Position numbers and translations under genes: made by a program. A model generated the notes under the pieces. The model saw only the letters and a list, made by a program, of their open reading frames with translations. It was not told the DNA's origin and made no database searches. This document shows positions 34,020-45,309 of a stretch of 64,000 nt of DNA, piece after piece; within the stretch, counting starts at the first letter, position 1, and the number at the start of each line of letters is the position of its first letter. The stretch is from Urechis unicinctus (taxonomy: Eukaryota; Annelida; Polychaeta; Xenopneusta; Urechidae): assembly GCA_034190875.2 (NCBI GenBank), contig CM067356.1, positions 66,665,635 through 66,729,634 of the forward strand, in the 5' to 3' direction.

Positions 34020-35810
34020 ATCTTTCCGCCAGAGACTTGGTGGCGCTGTTGATTTTGTCCTCAAAAATCTACTCAGATTGTCCAGATTTACTTTATTTGA
34101 AAATCGATGGACCTTTGATCCAATCAATTTAACTACATCATGTGCCTTCCCATCCTTAGGTACAGCTTGTGGCTTGTGGGAAGTTTTGATTAAGGCAGTT
34201 GTTGGTGGGATATTTTGTCGGGAGGGAGTATTTGCACCTGTAGTTTCGAATGTTGCAGCTTGGTTAAATCCGTTGCTGGGAAGATCCTCGAACATCTTCA
34301 ACATTCAAAGGATCCCATTTGTTGGTCTTTGCCTTTATGTGTCCTTTCTTCAAACGCATAACATTGACTGTCTTGTCAAGTGCTTCCTGTCTGATAGGCG
34401 TTTTAATTTAACCGTGGTAGGGGTTGCATATCCGACAACGAGAAAAGGCCCATGAAAATTTTTCTGCAATTTCTTTTTCGTTTTACGTACTCGAATTTTT
34501 GGTTGATACACGTATACGGCGTCACCGGCTTCGATGGGGTTGTTTTTGGTCGTTTTGTCATACTGTTCCTTCATTTTCATTTGTTGTTCAACTAGGTGCT
34601 GTTCGGCAAATTTGGAAACTTCCGCTTGTGTTTGCAGCATTTCGACAATGTGATCCTTGTATGTGTTGGGGGATTTGAGGGGGTCTTGAAGATCCATCTC
34701 TGCTGGTAACACGGGCATTCTGCCGAACACTAACATATAGCTTGAATAGCCAAGCGGTTAATTGTCAGAAGTGTTGAGCGCAAATACTAATGGCATTAGG
34801 TGCTGGTCCCAGTCTGTTTGCTTAGGACTGACATAATTCCTTAGAAGGTTAAATATGGAGCGCTGACAACGTTCCGTTTGCCCTTGACTTTGAGCATGGT
34901 ACGCCGACCTGAAACATTGTTTGATTTTTAAAAGGGAGCATAATTCCTGAAATAGGGAGCTAATGAAAGCGGAGCCGTTATCAGAGAGAAGTCGCTTGGG
35001 TGCACCATAGACACAGATGACTCTCTTGTAGAAACCCTTAGCAATTGATTTGGCTGTGATGTCACGAGTCGGCCATGCGATGACATAGCGACTGTATTGG
35101 TCCGTGACACACACCATGTGCTCGTTACCGAAGCGCGCTTTCGGTAATGGGTCGACTGTTTCGATTGTTATAGTGTGGAATGGTCCTGGGGCAGGATGAT
35201 AAGTGGGGGCCGAATAGAGACATTGGAACTTTTGGATGCATTGCAGGACTTACATGTGTGAACATATTCGTTTATGTCCCTGATCATCCCGATCCAAGTT
35301 TAATGCCACAAAGCGCCCGTATGTCCACCTAGAGGTGCATCGTGATGCATTTTGAGGAAATGTTCCTTGAGGTTTTGAGGGATGACTAACTGTGCCATTG
35401 CTTTATTTGGTTTCGGTCCCTGTGATGTTAATATGTGATACAGGAGATCGTCAGCAATAAAATAGTTTTGCTCCCGTTTGAGCAGCACGTCTGCCTTTTG
35501 TTTATTGGTAGGAACAGTGCCATACTTGAAGAGTCGTAAAACTATACTGCATTTGGGGTCAAGCCTTTGCTGACGCCTTATCTGTTCTCGGCTTAAAGTG
35601 ATTGTGTCCCAATTACTTTTCGCTTGGTTTGTTAGCTGATGTTGGAGCTCAGCGCGTTGACTCCGCTTATCAGTTACTGCGCATAGGGCTTCTGCTTCAT
35701 AATTGTCCTCTGAATCTAAAGATAGCGAGGCAAGTTTATCGTGATCACGATGGAAGGCAGATAACTTGCCCGCTGCAGTGGCCGGAATAGTGCATATGGA
35801 CTGATGCACG
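34020..35810 (-). pseudogene. Ty3/gypsy integrase region
   Basis: Minus strand. Residues up to HHDAPLGGHTGALWH (about 35,300-35,350) are the end of the N-terminal zinc region, followed by a stop. The catalytic core reads CVTDQYSRYVIAWPTRDITA, then RLLSDNGSAFISSLFQELCS with the second Asp, and QGQTERCQRSIFNLL with the Glu (35,117-34,758). A TAA at 34,758 is followed in the same frame by the C-terminal part (MLVFGRMPVLPAEMD to about 34,350), which includes the IRVRKTKKKLQKNFHGPFLV beta-barrel-like module. Frame breaks and stops show it is dead. It would have inserted the retroelement cDNA. Confidence 0.85.
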
Positions 35811-35902
35811 AATTCGTCTTCTGATTCACCTGGCTGAGAGATAAGCGATGGGATAACGCATGGCGCGTCCTGAAACTTGACCTGAAGATTTGTCGTTAAC
35901 CG

Positions 35903-36640
35903 TTAACCACGTTGTGTCGGCTTGCTAATTATTGCAGGATGGTGAATCGCTGATAACAAGTCGGGCTTGTCCGGTTGCAATTGAGGGGAGCAAAACTGTG
36001 GAGTTGTCGTAAGGGGAAGCGGATTAACAGGGGTGACCGTGTCAAGATCGGGAAATCGATCGATGACGTCATCAGTATCGGTACGGGTGATGTCATAGGA
36101 GTGTCGACTTAATGCGTCTGAGACAATGTTGTCCTTCCCTTTAACATGACTCACTTTGAATTGAAATTGCTGTATGAATGTGACCCATCTTGCTAGTCTA
36201 CCCTGAGGCTGCTTTAACCCTAATATCCACTTGAGGGCTGAATGATCAGTATCTAACTGGAATTTCTGTCCCTCAGGATACACTCTGAAGTGCTGAATTC
36301 CCCATACTACGGCAAGAAGTGCCTGGTCTGTAGTGGTATGATTTGCTTCAGATTTAGTAAGAACTCTCCCTGCAAACCCTATCTGTCGTAGCTTGCCGTC
36401 AATTTCCTGACTAAGACATGCGCCTTATCCTAGCTTACCAGCATCAGTTGACAATACGAATGGTTTTCTGAAATCGGAAAAGGCTAAAACCTGAGAACTT
36501 ACCAGTGCCTTTTTCAAGGCGTCAAATGCGCTTTGGCATTCTGGCGACCACGTGAAGGATCGATTTTTCTTGTCAAAGCATATAGAGGGCGCGATATTTG
36601 TGTAACCACTAATGAACCTTCTGAAAAAGCCTGTTAATCA
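35903..36640 (-). pseudogene. Ty3/gypsy RNase H region
   Basis: Between the RT and integrase regions on the minus strand. Recognisable pieces are LLAVVWGIQHFRVYPEGQKF, TDHSALKWILGLKQPQGRLA and KGKDNIVSDALSRHSYD, all in one frame from 36,283 to 35,903. They follow a stop-rich stretch (36,290-36,640) in which the connection domain is broken by several stops. Degrades the RNA strand during reverse transcription in intact elements. Confidence 0.8.
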
Positions 36641-37311
36641 CTGAAAAGCACGTACGTCTTTAAGTTTTGTGGGGTAGGGTAAGATTCAATTGCTTCTAAT
36701 TTGTCAGGATTGGGTAGTATGCATTCTGGCTGTAATACATGGCCCAGATACTTTACCTTTTTCACAGCAAACGAACATTTTCTGGGGTATAGCTTCAGGT
36801 TGGCATTGCGTAACCGTACAAATATTTCCTGGAGATGTTTAAGATGCAAGTCAAATGTAGGCGAAAAACAACAGATATCATCCATGTATGCCATGACGTA
36901 CTTGTATTGTATGTTACGCAACAAAGAGTCAATGAGGGATTGAAACACGTTCGGCGCGTTCCGTATGCCCTGGGGCATCGTTCGATACCTGTATTTCCCA
37001 GAAGGTGTGATAAACCCAGTTTTATCCCTAGACTCTGGATTTAAGGGGATTTGATGGAACCCTTGAGTGCAATCAAGAACTGAAAAGTACTTGGGTTTGT
37101 TCTTACCTACACAGTCTAACACTTCATCTAACCTGGGAATTCTAAGAACTTGAGGGTTGGTTACCGCATTAAGACCACTGTAATCAATTACAAGTCTTAG
37201 ACCACCACTGGCTTTCTTAACTAAAAGGGCCGGTGATGCCCAGGGATGCGGGAAAACTGAACACTCTCCTGTTGTTTTGTTTTTCAGTTGTACGGAAAAG
37301 ATTTCCTGCAC
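36640..37311 (-). pseudogene. Ty3/gypsy reverse transcriptase
   Basis: A long open frame holds the RT fingers and palm: PHPWASPALLVKKASGGLRL, VIDYSGLNAVT, SVLDCTQGFHQIPLNP and KTGFITPSGKYRYRTMPQGI. The catalytic YMDD is in YVMAYMDDICCFS (about 36,875), followed by the thumb LYPRKCSFAVKKVKYLGHVL. The frame ends at 36,634 with the sequence drifting to the RNase H stretch. The RT module itself is uninterrupted, so decay of this element may be fairly recent. Confidence 0.9.
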
Positions 37312-37332
37312 ATATAATTTCAGAAAAAGGGA

Positions 37333-37740
37333 TCAATAGTAACATTCTGTGCAGTGTACAGGAATATTGGTTGTGAATGAAATGGTACCAGTTCCGAAAT
37401 TCATTACTGCCGAATATTTCTTTAGAAATGGAATGCCTAAGTACAATGGGGAGTGAGAGTCGCTCAATATCACAAAATCAGCTGATAACCTTTGGTTATG
37501 TACATAGAATGGTAAGGTAATGTTACCTAGAGTACTAACCTGAGTGTTGTTGGCACACACACATTTGCTAATTCTAGACTTAAATCTGTTACGTAATGTT
37601 GGTGGCAATTTGGCCAATACGTCTACAGATAAGAAATTCAGATCAGCTCCTGAGTCGACTTTAGCTTTGTATCGCTTATTTGATAGCGTTATAGTCAACT
37701 CATTGTGGTGTAAAATGTGAGTGCCGTACTTACCCGTGGC
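37333..37740 (-). pseudogene. Ty3/gypsy aspartic protease
   Basis: The minus frame includes RYKAKVDSGADLNFLSVDVL with the catalytic DSGA, a flap-like region, and SPLYLGIPFLKK (the hydrophobic-hydrophobic-G motif). It stops at 37,333, about 20 bases before the RT frame. It would process Gag-Pol. Confidence 0.85.
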
Positions 37741-37859
37741 GGTTCAAGTTCCATTGTCGTCGTCTTGAAGGTCTAGCCCGTTACTCACAGAGTCAGCAAC
37801 GGGCGATGCTAGTTTCCCTGGGAGCGACAAGTAGAACTAGCATGCCCTAGCTTTCTGCC

Positions 37860-38545
37860 TATGGAGCAGGAAAGGTTGATGTTAGTGCGGCATTGCTCTT
37901 TGTTGTGTCCGACATTATAGCACCTACAGCAGATTTGCTGCCGGCAGTTCCTTTCGGAGTGCCCTCTTCGGCTGCAGACGGAGCATTGAGAGGCAATCGG
38001 ACTGTTTTCGCATTCGCGAGAGTATTGTCGGCCGCCATCGCGATGGTTGGTGTTATCCCGGACATAATTTCGGCCTCTGGACGGATGCCTGTGGTTGTCG
38101 TGTCCATATGAACAGGTGTTACCGTAATCGCGACCGCTTTCGTGACTTCGATCGTTTGCGCGTCTGCTGCCTTGCTCATCCCATAGGTCATAAGCCGGAT
38201 AACTGTTGCATGAGGGGCTGCGCTGGTATCTGCTGTCGCTGCGGTCTGTTGTAGGGGAATGTCCTCTATCATCTGTTTCGGAGCCACGGAAAGCTGTAGA
38301 AGACGCATTTGTTCTTTGAGGTCGTTAATATATCGTTCCTGTGGAGACGGCGGTGGGGGAACAGTTGAGCCTCGCATGATGGTCTCTAATCAAGTAAGCG
38401 TGTCCAATTCCGACGGGGTTGATGATTCGAAGCGGCGAGCCACTTGTTCTGCCTCGATGAGGGCTTTGGGGTCAAATCGGTGTACCATGCATGTACCCAT
38501 TTCTTTGCGGAGACCCTTTGTGAAAAGCTGCACTCGCACAGCCTA
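37860..38545 (-). pseudogene. Ty3/gypsy gag, C-terminal part with two CCHC zinc knuckles
   Basis: Two CX2CX4HX4C knuckles lie at complement 37,944-37,985 (CSVCSRRGHSERNC) and 37,890-37,931 (CCRCYNVGHNKEQC). The capsid end (VQLFTKGLRKEMGTCMVHRF and EAEQVARRFESS) lies at 38,420-38,530 in another frame. The open frame 37,859-38,377 on the same strand is a shadow. The gag N terminus and the upstream LTR are missing: sequence at about 38,545 changes to a dispersed repeat. Confidence 0.75.
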
Positions 38546-38589
38546 ATCCGTAATGGTACGCGATAAGATATCCGTGAGGTCCTTTCGCG

Positions 38590-39260
38590 TAGTCCTCATA
38601 TCAAAACATATCAACGATGGATTTTTCGTCGATTTTTTCTCCAATTTTCTGTAACTATCTCCGCCATAACTACTGCAGTTACGAACATATGAATTATATG
38701 GTTGTAACAAGCAATTATCGTAGCATGGAATAACGCAAAAAATACTTATTTTCACCTTTTGTACTTTGTATAATGACATGTATTTTAGGGTACCTATCGC
38801 GATTTTTGCTACGACTTCTCTCCTCGCTGATATCTCTGAAACGGCTGTATTTACGGACATGAAATTTTGTCAGTAATTAGAACTTGGCCTCGTGATAATG
38901 ACTGTAACAGTATTTTAAGCATTCACAGTAAAAGAAAACAGTAAAAAGGACGTTTAGTTTGAATGTTTTCTACTGCAGCAGCTTAGCAGCAGGCTATGTG
39001 CAGTTCGTGTCTAAGTAGGCCAAACCTTACGTAATCGACCAGAGCCATTCATCGCTTACCTTGGCTGGCTTTAAGGGGTCATGTCAAAACAGGCCAAACC
39101 TACGTAATCAATCAGCGGCGGCATTCATCGCTTTCGCCGGTGTATTGACTTGGTTTAGGGGTCATGTCAAAACATCTAAGCGGCAGCAGCTTGTGATCTT
39201 ATAATAGTGCGCGTTACCAGCTATTCTCGGTCCGTGTATATACTGTCTTTATGTCTCAGC
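38590..39260. repeat. Dispersed repeat R2, copy 1
   Basis: 38,600-38,940 is closely matched at 55,990-56,335 (shared: GATTTTTCGTCGATTTTTT, CTACTGCAGTTACGAACATA, TACTTTGTATAATGACATGT, CTGATATCTCTGAAACGGCT). 38,990-39,225 is matched at 56,360-56,530 and in part at 40,970-41,110 (TCATGTCAAAACATCTAAG, GCAGCAGCTTGTGA, TAGTGCGCGTTACCA). It is non-coding in appearance, a probable non-autonomous element. Confidence 0.8.
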
Positions 39261-39299
39261 GACAGTGTGCACTGGATGTCCCGGTGCAATCAAAGCGGG

Positions 39300-39310
39300 T
39301 ATATATACAC

Positions 39311-39341
<31 letters not shown>

Positions 39342-40147
39342 CTGTATAGATATATATATATATATATCTATATATATATATAGAGGAGATTATATACAGA
39401 TATATATAGACATATATATATATACATATTACATATCTCTATACATACATATATAGACATACATACATATATATACATATAGATATATCTATATATCTAG
39501 ATATATATAGATATATATATATATATATATATATCTCAGATAGATATATCTATATACATATATATATAATCTAATATATAACATAGAATATACATATATA
39601 TATACATATTTATACATACATATATATACATAACTATATACATATATATATACAATATACATACACATAAATATAAAAATAAATATATGTATATAAATAC
39701 ATGTATATATACATATATATATATATATATTCATATATATTTTTTTTTTAGAGGTAAATATTGTTTGTGGTATATTTGTTGGTATATTGTTTGGTACGTA
39801 TTACTGGTCGTCCAGGCTTGTCGTTGGAAGACATGCCGTTGGCGCATGTGCCAACTCTAAGTAGGCCAAACCTATAAGTTGTGTGTGTGTTTTTATATAC
39901 GTATATATATATATAATTATATATATATATATATATATGTATAGATATATATATATATGGATATAGATATATAGACATATAGAGATATATATAGATATAT
40001 ATATCTAGGATATATATATAGACATCTATATATATAGAGGCAGAGAGGGACATATATTTACATATATATATATATATATTTATACATATACACAGATAGG
40101 TAAATATACATATATACATATATATATACATACATATATATATAGAT

Positions 40148-40194
<47 letters not shown>

Positions 40195-40274
40195 TATATA
40201 TACTTATATATCTATATATACATATATATAAATATACATATATACATAGATATATAAATAAATAAATATATATA

Positions 40275-40313
<39 letters not shown>

Positions 40314-40318
40314 TATAC

Positions 40319-40357
<39 letters not shown>

Positions 40358-40475
40358 ATATCTACATATATATGTACATATATATATAAATATACATATA
40401 TATAAATATAAATAATATATCTCTCTATATATATATATCTCTCTCTATCTAGATCCATCTATACATATATCTATA

Positions 40476-40512
<37 letters not shown>

Positions 40513-40560
40513 CTATCTATATCTCTATATATATTCATCTATCTTTTGTTTAGAGATAAT
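39300..40560. repeat. Long imperfect (AT)n/(ATCT)n tracts
   Basis: Two TA-dominated blocks (39,300-39,735 and about 39,895-40,545, the latter ending in (CT)n) surround a short island at 39,770-39,885. That island (GGTCGTCCAGGCTTG...GACATGCCGTTGGCGC) recurs at 40,595-40,645 and 56,700-56,725. Confidence 0.9.
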
Positions 40561-40744
40561 ATTGTTTGTGTTATATTGTTGGTACCGTACCGTATTGCTG
40601 GTCGTCCAGGCTTGCCGTGTCAACACATGCCGTTGGCGCTTGTGCGTTGGAAGAACTCAAAGAAGTCCAAACCTTACGTAATCGACCAGTAACGTGGGTG
40701 TGTGTGTGTGTTTGTGTGCATCGAAACATATTCGTATTTAGCAA

Positions 40745-40967
40745 CTAAGCTATGTACGACTACAATTGAGTAAATTACTCTCTAAACTAGTCACTGCTAC
40801 GGAGCACGTCGTCCTCAAAGGATCTTTTACATCCCTTTTCAAAGATGTGACCACCATTTGTACGTGATCATCCGAGTCACGAGTCAGGTTGTCACACCTT
40901 GGAGTCGAACCCACAGCCTGTGGATCAAAAGGCAAAGCAGTAAACCACCAAGCCACTGAGACCGGCT
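40745..40967 (-). mobile_element. tRNA-derived SINE
   Basis: Read on the minus strand it starts GCCGGTCTCAGTGGCTTGGT near 40,966. A-box TGGCTTGGTGG lies at complement 40,945-40,955 and B-box GGTTCGACTCC at complement 40,901-40,911, with 33 bases between: a full RNA polymerase III promoter. The B-box is followed by about 150 bases of unrelated tail, not by a tRNA acceptor stem, so it is a SINE rather than a tRNA gene. Confidence 0.8.
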
Positions 40968-40969
40968 TA

Positions 40970-41260
40970 GTGCCATTCCCTCGGCTTTGTATTGACTTGG
41001 TTAAGGGGTCATGTCAAAACATCTGCTAAGGGGTCATATCAAAACATCTAAGGGGCTGCAGCTTGTGACATCTATCGAAAAATAGTGCGCGTTACCAACT
41101 CCCCTCGCTGACATCTATCGTAAACGTGTGCTGCGCATAGGGTTTCTTAACAAGGCGCAATCACAGACCCGATTGCTTGCCATTGGAAGACATGCCGATG
41201 GCGTGCCTGCCGAATCTAGTTTAGCTTCATATAAGTCATGGATCTATGGAGAAAATCCTC
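40970..41260. repeat. Dispersed repeat R2, copy 2
   Basis: 41,015-41,145 repeats the R2 end found at 56,440-56,580 (TCTATCGTAAACGTGTGCTG then CGCATAGGG). 41,165-41,220 repeats the GAAGACATGCCG(A/T)TGGCG and GCCGAATCTAGTT island of 56,700-56,740. Confidence 0.75.
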
Positions 41261-41644
41261 CACGTTTTCCGATGACTTTCCCTCGTAGGTTATCCGGTCG
41301 GGAAGGGAGGGGCTCTTTTTGGATGACTGGAGCTGGTGCAGAGTTGCTTTGTGTGCCGATACCTAGTTGTCGACAAGGAGGCGGAAGGCTCTGGTAATGA
41401 CGGCTGCCATGTCGGTAACGGCCGTCGCATCGGGGTTTGCCCGTCTCTCCTCTGTGTTAGTTGTCTTGCGGTGTCGCTATCGCTGCTGCTGCTCGTCGAC
41501 ATGGTTGGGTTGGGATTCGTGCGATTTCTCGGCGTATCAATTGTCAGCTGTTTCCTGTACGAAGGAGGATGTAGAGCGCTTTGTACCGGAGGTTGTGTTC
41601 TGATAACAGTAGAAGTTTTCAGAATACCCGGACTCTCACACCAC

Positions 41645-41786
41645 TTCTTATAGCTATATTTTTTTCTTATAGCTATATTTCTTCTTACACTTATATTTCC
41701 TGGTTATTTAATACTTATGCTCACTCCTTCGTATATAGATATATTGTTGCCGCTTGTAGTTGCTTGAGTGGGGACACTAGCCAGGG
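41645..41786 (+). repeat. Dispersed repeat R1, copy 2, abutting the DIRS element
   Basis: Same repeat as 30,690-30,808. It ends with GGGGACACTAGCCAG at 41,772-41,786, directly joined to the tyrosine recombinase coding sequence of the DIRS-type element, which it truncates. Confidence 0.65.
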
Positions 41787-42680
41787 TCATGAATGTAACA
41801 ATTAAGAGTAATCTCTGGTAAGTGACCACCTGGTCGAGATTGCTTCAGTAGATCAACAAACCTGAATTTTACAAAGTCATCAGTCGAAGTGACATTACGA
41901 ACATCTATCAAATGTAGAGTTTGACCTCGTTGTCTCGTCAATAGATAACAGCATGGCAAGCTTCTTGCTTAAGTCAAGAAGAGATCTCATCTGGAAGACC
42001 CAGAGAAATCAAATAGGCCAACACTTCTGAAACATTCCATGTTACATTGTATTTTGAAAGCGCTGGTCTTTCCAGAAATGCCCCCCTTAGCAACCGTTTC
42101 ACTAATGGGTGTGCCCCAATAGGTACATTATCTGGCAGGGAGACAAAAGAAGAAATAGCTGATCTGGCAGAGTTCAGAGAACTGTTGCTTAATCCTTGAT
42201 GAAAGAGGTGAGCCAAAAAATCAAGTACAAACCTCACAGAGGTACAAATTGGATCTTTTTGCCTGTCACCACAAAATTGTACCCACTTGTCAATGTAAGT
42301 TCTGTATTGTTTTGGAGTTGATTTCCTCCACAAACACATGAGGAGGGGGGCAACATGTTCCGAAATGCCTTGGTTTCTGAAATCGTCTGACAATTTTAAG
42401 ATCGCCAAAATTAATTTCCTGTGAAGTTTCTGTGCGTTGTGGGGTAAACTGAGGAGATTGGGTACTTGAGGTAGGATCCTGGGTATTGCCGTTGTCAATT
42501 TTAGAAGTATTGTGAACCAATGTTGGGTCGTCCAAACAGGAGCTGCAAGGAGTACTTTGGCCTGATCTTGCTCTAGCTTTTGAAGTATTCGCCGCAGCAG
42601 ACTGAAAGGTGGAAGCAAATATGGCATTTTAAAATCTGACCAGTTCAAAGAAAAGGCACCATTGGCTAGTCCTTGAGGGT
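41787..42680 (-). pseudogene. DIRS-type tyrosine recombinase (5' two thirds) and RNase H tail
   Basis: Minus strand. WSDFKMPYLLPPFSLLRRIL and VLLAAPVWTTQHWFTILLKL (42,648-42,520) are the RNase H/RT end typical of DIRS elements. A recombinase N-terminal core-binding domain follows: STPKQYRTYIDKWVQFCGDR, SSLNSARSAISSFVSLP, and HPLVKRLLRGAFLERPALSK. After a stop at 41,974 another frame carries LTRQRGQTLHLIDVRNV with the first catalytic Arg, then KQSRPGGHLPEITLN, ending at 41,787. The C-terminal R-H-R-Y region is absent. DIRS elements integrate by this recombinase instead of an rve integrase. Confidence 0.8.
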
Positions 42681-42860
42681 CTGAATTCCATGATTCATAA
42701 CACGGAATTTTGTTATTGAGTCTTGAGTCCTAAAGCCTTATCAATAGCAATGAAAATGTCTTAATTCAATGTCCATTCAAGTTCATCATTGCATTTTTTT
42801 GCGAGACTCTTTGTCCGCAGCGATATCAAGGACCCCAGGTAAATGCCTGGCTGAAATCCT

Positions 42861-43500
42861 TCATTTCCTTTCCATGGTCCTAAGCCATATATCCCTCGTA
42901 AGAGCATTCAAAAGAAGACTCCTCACTCTAAATTTTGAGATATAAGCTACAGTTGTGGTGTTGTCCAGTTCAATGCAAACATGCCCATTGTTTATGTCTT
43001 TGCAAAATATCTGAATGGCCAAAAATCCAGCTTTCAATTCTTTCACATTGATATGTTCCTTGGCCTCTTCTTCTGTCCGCAATCCCCCAGTGCAGGTTCC
43101 ATAAAATTCACATCCCCATCCAAACTCTAAACAGTCACTACGAATGACACAATGTGGTGCAGAAGAAGTGAGGACTGGTTTGAAAACAGAATCAACTGAA
43201 TTCATCAACTACTCAATGTCGGTTCTTGCCTCCCGAGTAAGGGAGCATAAAAATTTCCTGAATTTTGTTTCAGAGCCAAATCCTATGCACGTTCTAAACG
43301 TTTGTAGAATAGAGGGGCCAATATGGAACCAAACCTTTTTTGGCTGGAAGAATATGTTAGAGATGAATTCACCATCACAATGCTTTGACTTCTCAAGTTT
43401 AATAGAGAAGAGATTTCTAGCCAAACTGCAACCAAATCACAAAATTGAATTGGCCTTGGAATGGAAGTTTGCACCATATCATGGCAGTTCAGGTGTGTGA
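42861..43500 (-). pseudogene. DIRS-type RT remnant and RNase H
   Basis: The RNase H block is clear on the minus strand (43,208-42,861): CVIRSDCLEFGWGCEFYGTC with the first Asp, HINVKELKAGFLAIQIF with the Glu, and VCIELDNTTTVAYISKF with the next Asp. Upstream (43,424-43,209) only the RT N-terminal strand (DGEFISNIFFQPKK) survives. The YxDD palm is missing, implying an internal deletion of several hundred codons. Several frame changes are present. Confidence 0.75.
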
Positions 43501-43509
43501 CTGCAAAAT

Positions 43510-44190
43510 TATCAATGACTCTTACTGGTGGGAAAGTGTTGGAGCTGGGACCAGATCTCAGTAATTCTTTGGTTGTTACTGGAATGCCTTGTGGTTTTGT
43601 TTGTTGTTGTTGTGATGCACCCAACCCTCCTTTGGCTCTGTAGTTTGTTGTGATGCCCAACCCCTCCTATGGCTCTGTAGTTGGTGTAGGGCTGGTGGCG
43701 TAAAAAAATCCTCTGATTGAATTCTTACATTTGGAGTTGGAACCCACTTTACCCTTTAATGAAGAAAACTGGGGGCGGAAAGTAGATCGAAAAGAAACGT
43801 TTTGAATGATCTTAGCAGCTTCGTCTCCTAAATCTTCCCAGCAAGGTTATCTCCAAAGAGTAAATCGGTAGGTGGCTTTGGACCACAAAGCTGTTTGTAA
43901 GCAGTTTCCAGTTCAGGCCTGATAAGATCTTTTCGTCTAGCAGAAAGGGCCATATGAGAGTGGGAGAGAAGCTGAATGATGTGGGAAATCTTAAGTTTGA
44001 TTTCCTTGTTGGAAAACTTCTGACCTCCCCAAAAAACGTCCATCATCTGGGTGGCCGCAGTTATCGCCTTCATCACTCAAATCGGGATATTTCGACATTT
44101 TCTCCCATATTTCACTATTCACATCGTCATCGAGATCTTTATGTTGTAGATTTGTTGCCAACCTGAACGATAACATGCAAGGTCTCCCAT
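43510..44190 (-). pseudogene. DIRS-type gag remnant
   Basis: Minus strand: SEIWEKMSKYPDLSDEGDN (about 44,130), a helical stretch LSHSHMALSARRKDLIRPEL and LCGPKPPTDLLFGDNLAGKI ending at about 43,828, then a Gln-rich segment with frame changes toward the RT remnant. Gag assignment rests on its place upstream of RT and the LFGDNL motif often seen at this point in DIRS ORF1. Confidence 0.55.
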
Positions 44191-44199
44191 TCTAAGCAT

Positions 44200-44950
44200 G
44201 GGTTTACAGCGCATGTGTATGTAAGATATATCTAGGAAGCGAAGCTAAACATAGCACCACCCGCCACTATGTGGAGGTTAGTGGGGATGTGCCCCCAATT
44301 TGGGTCGGTTTTGGGGCATTTTGGTATACAAATGGGTCGTTATTTCTTGAAGACAGGAATAACAATGGGTCGTTTTTCTTGGCAATGACCTGGTATACTA
44401 ATAGGTACGTATTTTTGACAGCGAGTATAGCAATGGATATTTGTTTTGTGATGGGTGTCCAATATGATGCTCAAAATTGGGTGCTCAAGTCCCCTGGGTC
44501 AATGCAGTGTTTATAATAGAAGGTGGGAAATACTGAGCGAGCTCTGGGCGCTCTGTGGGTCATTGTCGAAAAGACTCATCAACCAAACCAACGTTTTGAG
44601 CGAATGGGGTGAACCATCATCATGACTGCGTCAACTGGAATTGCTGCAAACCATCTCTTAATGCGGCATTCTCGAGGGAGATAACTGAACGAACCTTACA
44701 TTTATATTGTTATAATCAAAATTGAACATGATCCGAGCAGTCTGTCACAGTAATTTACCTGTCATGTCTCTAAATTACAGAGTCCCCCCTCGCCGAAAAT
44801 ACACAAGTAGAATATTTTCAAACGAAACTAATAGTCATCTTAATGAATGGGGCCGTAAATATGAATATTCACAACTTATTGCACTTACCAAAAGAAAAAC
44901 TTGACAGATCAATAAAACTCTAGAAACTGACAAAATGTGATGAAACGCGA
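44200..44950. other. No gene; degenerate internal repetition
   Basis: 44,290-44,430 contains diverged repeats of an AATGGGTCGTT(A/T)TT(T/C)TTG-like motif with TGGTATAC. The ORF at 44,271-44,516 looks like chance. Nothing else is supported. Confidence 0.4.
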
Positions 44951-45072
44951 TCAAGTTGGAGCCAAGACTGCCTTCGAATTGTATCAGTCGGCTGCAGCGA
45001 ATCACAGCTGAAGTGGCATATCAGAGATCCGGCTGCTCCCGAGAGCTTGGTCATCGGGGTTTCCGACCTTTC

Positions 45073-45305
45073 TATATATACATATACGAGCCAAGCGAAA
45101 CCCAACACCACCGAACGTGCTTGTTGAGTGCCTGTGCTCGCCAGTGGTAATACGTGCCACAACCTCTTTTGCACTAACGTTTTTTCCTCTCTTGGAATGT
45201 TGCTTGTACTAATATTTTTTTCTAGTTGGTAGCTAGATACACTACGGATCTATTATTTTCCACCATTCCTGCTCTTGGTTAGCCCATTGTTGGTTTTCTT
45301 GGCCA
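45073..45305 (+). repeat. Junction copy of the viral-block end repeats
   Basis: 45,073-45,142 matches the right end of the Maverick-like block (21,113-21,205). 45,140-45,305 matches its left end (6,040-6,255), without the 42-bp insert. On the minus strand it ends with the same GK-stop C terminus of the coiled-coil ORF. No other gene of the block is present here. Confidence 0.65.
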
Positions 45306-45309
45306 AGTC

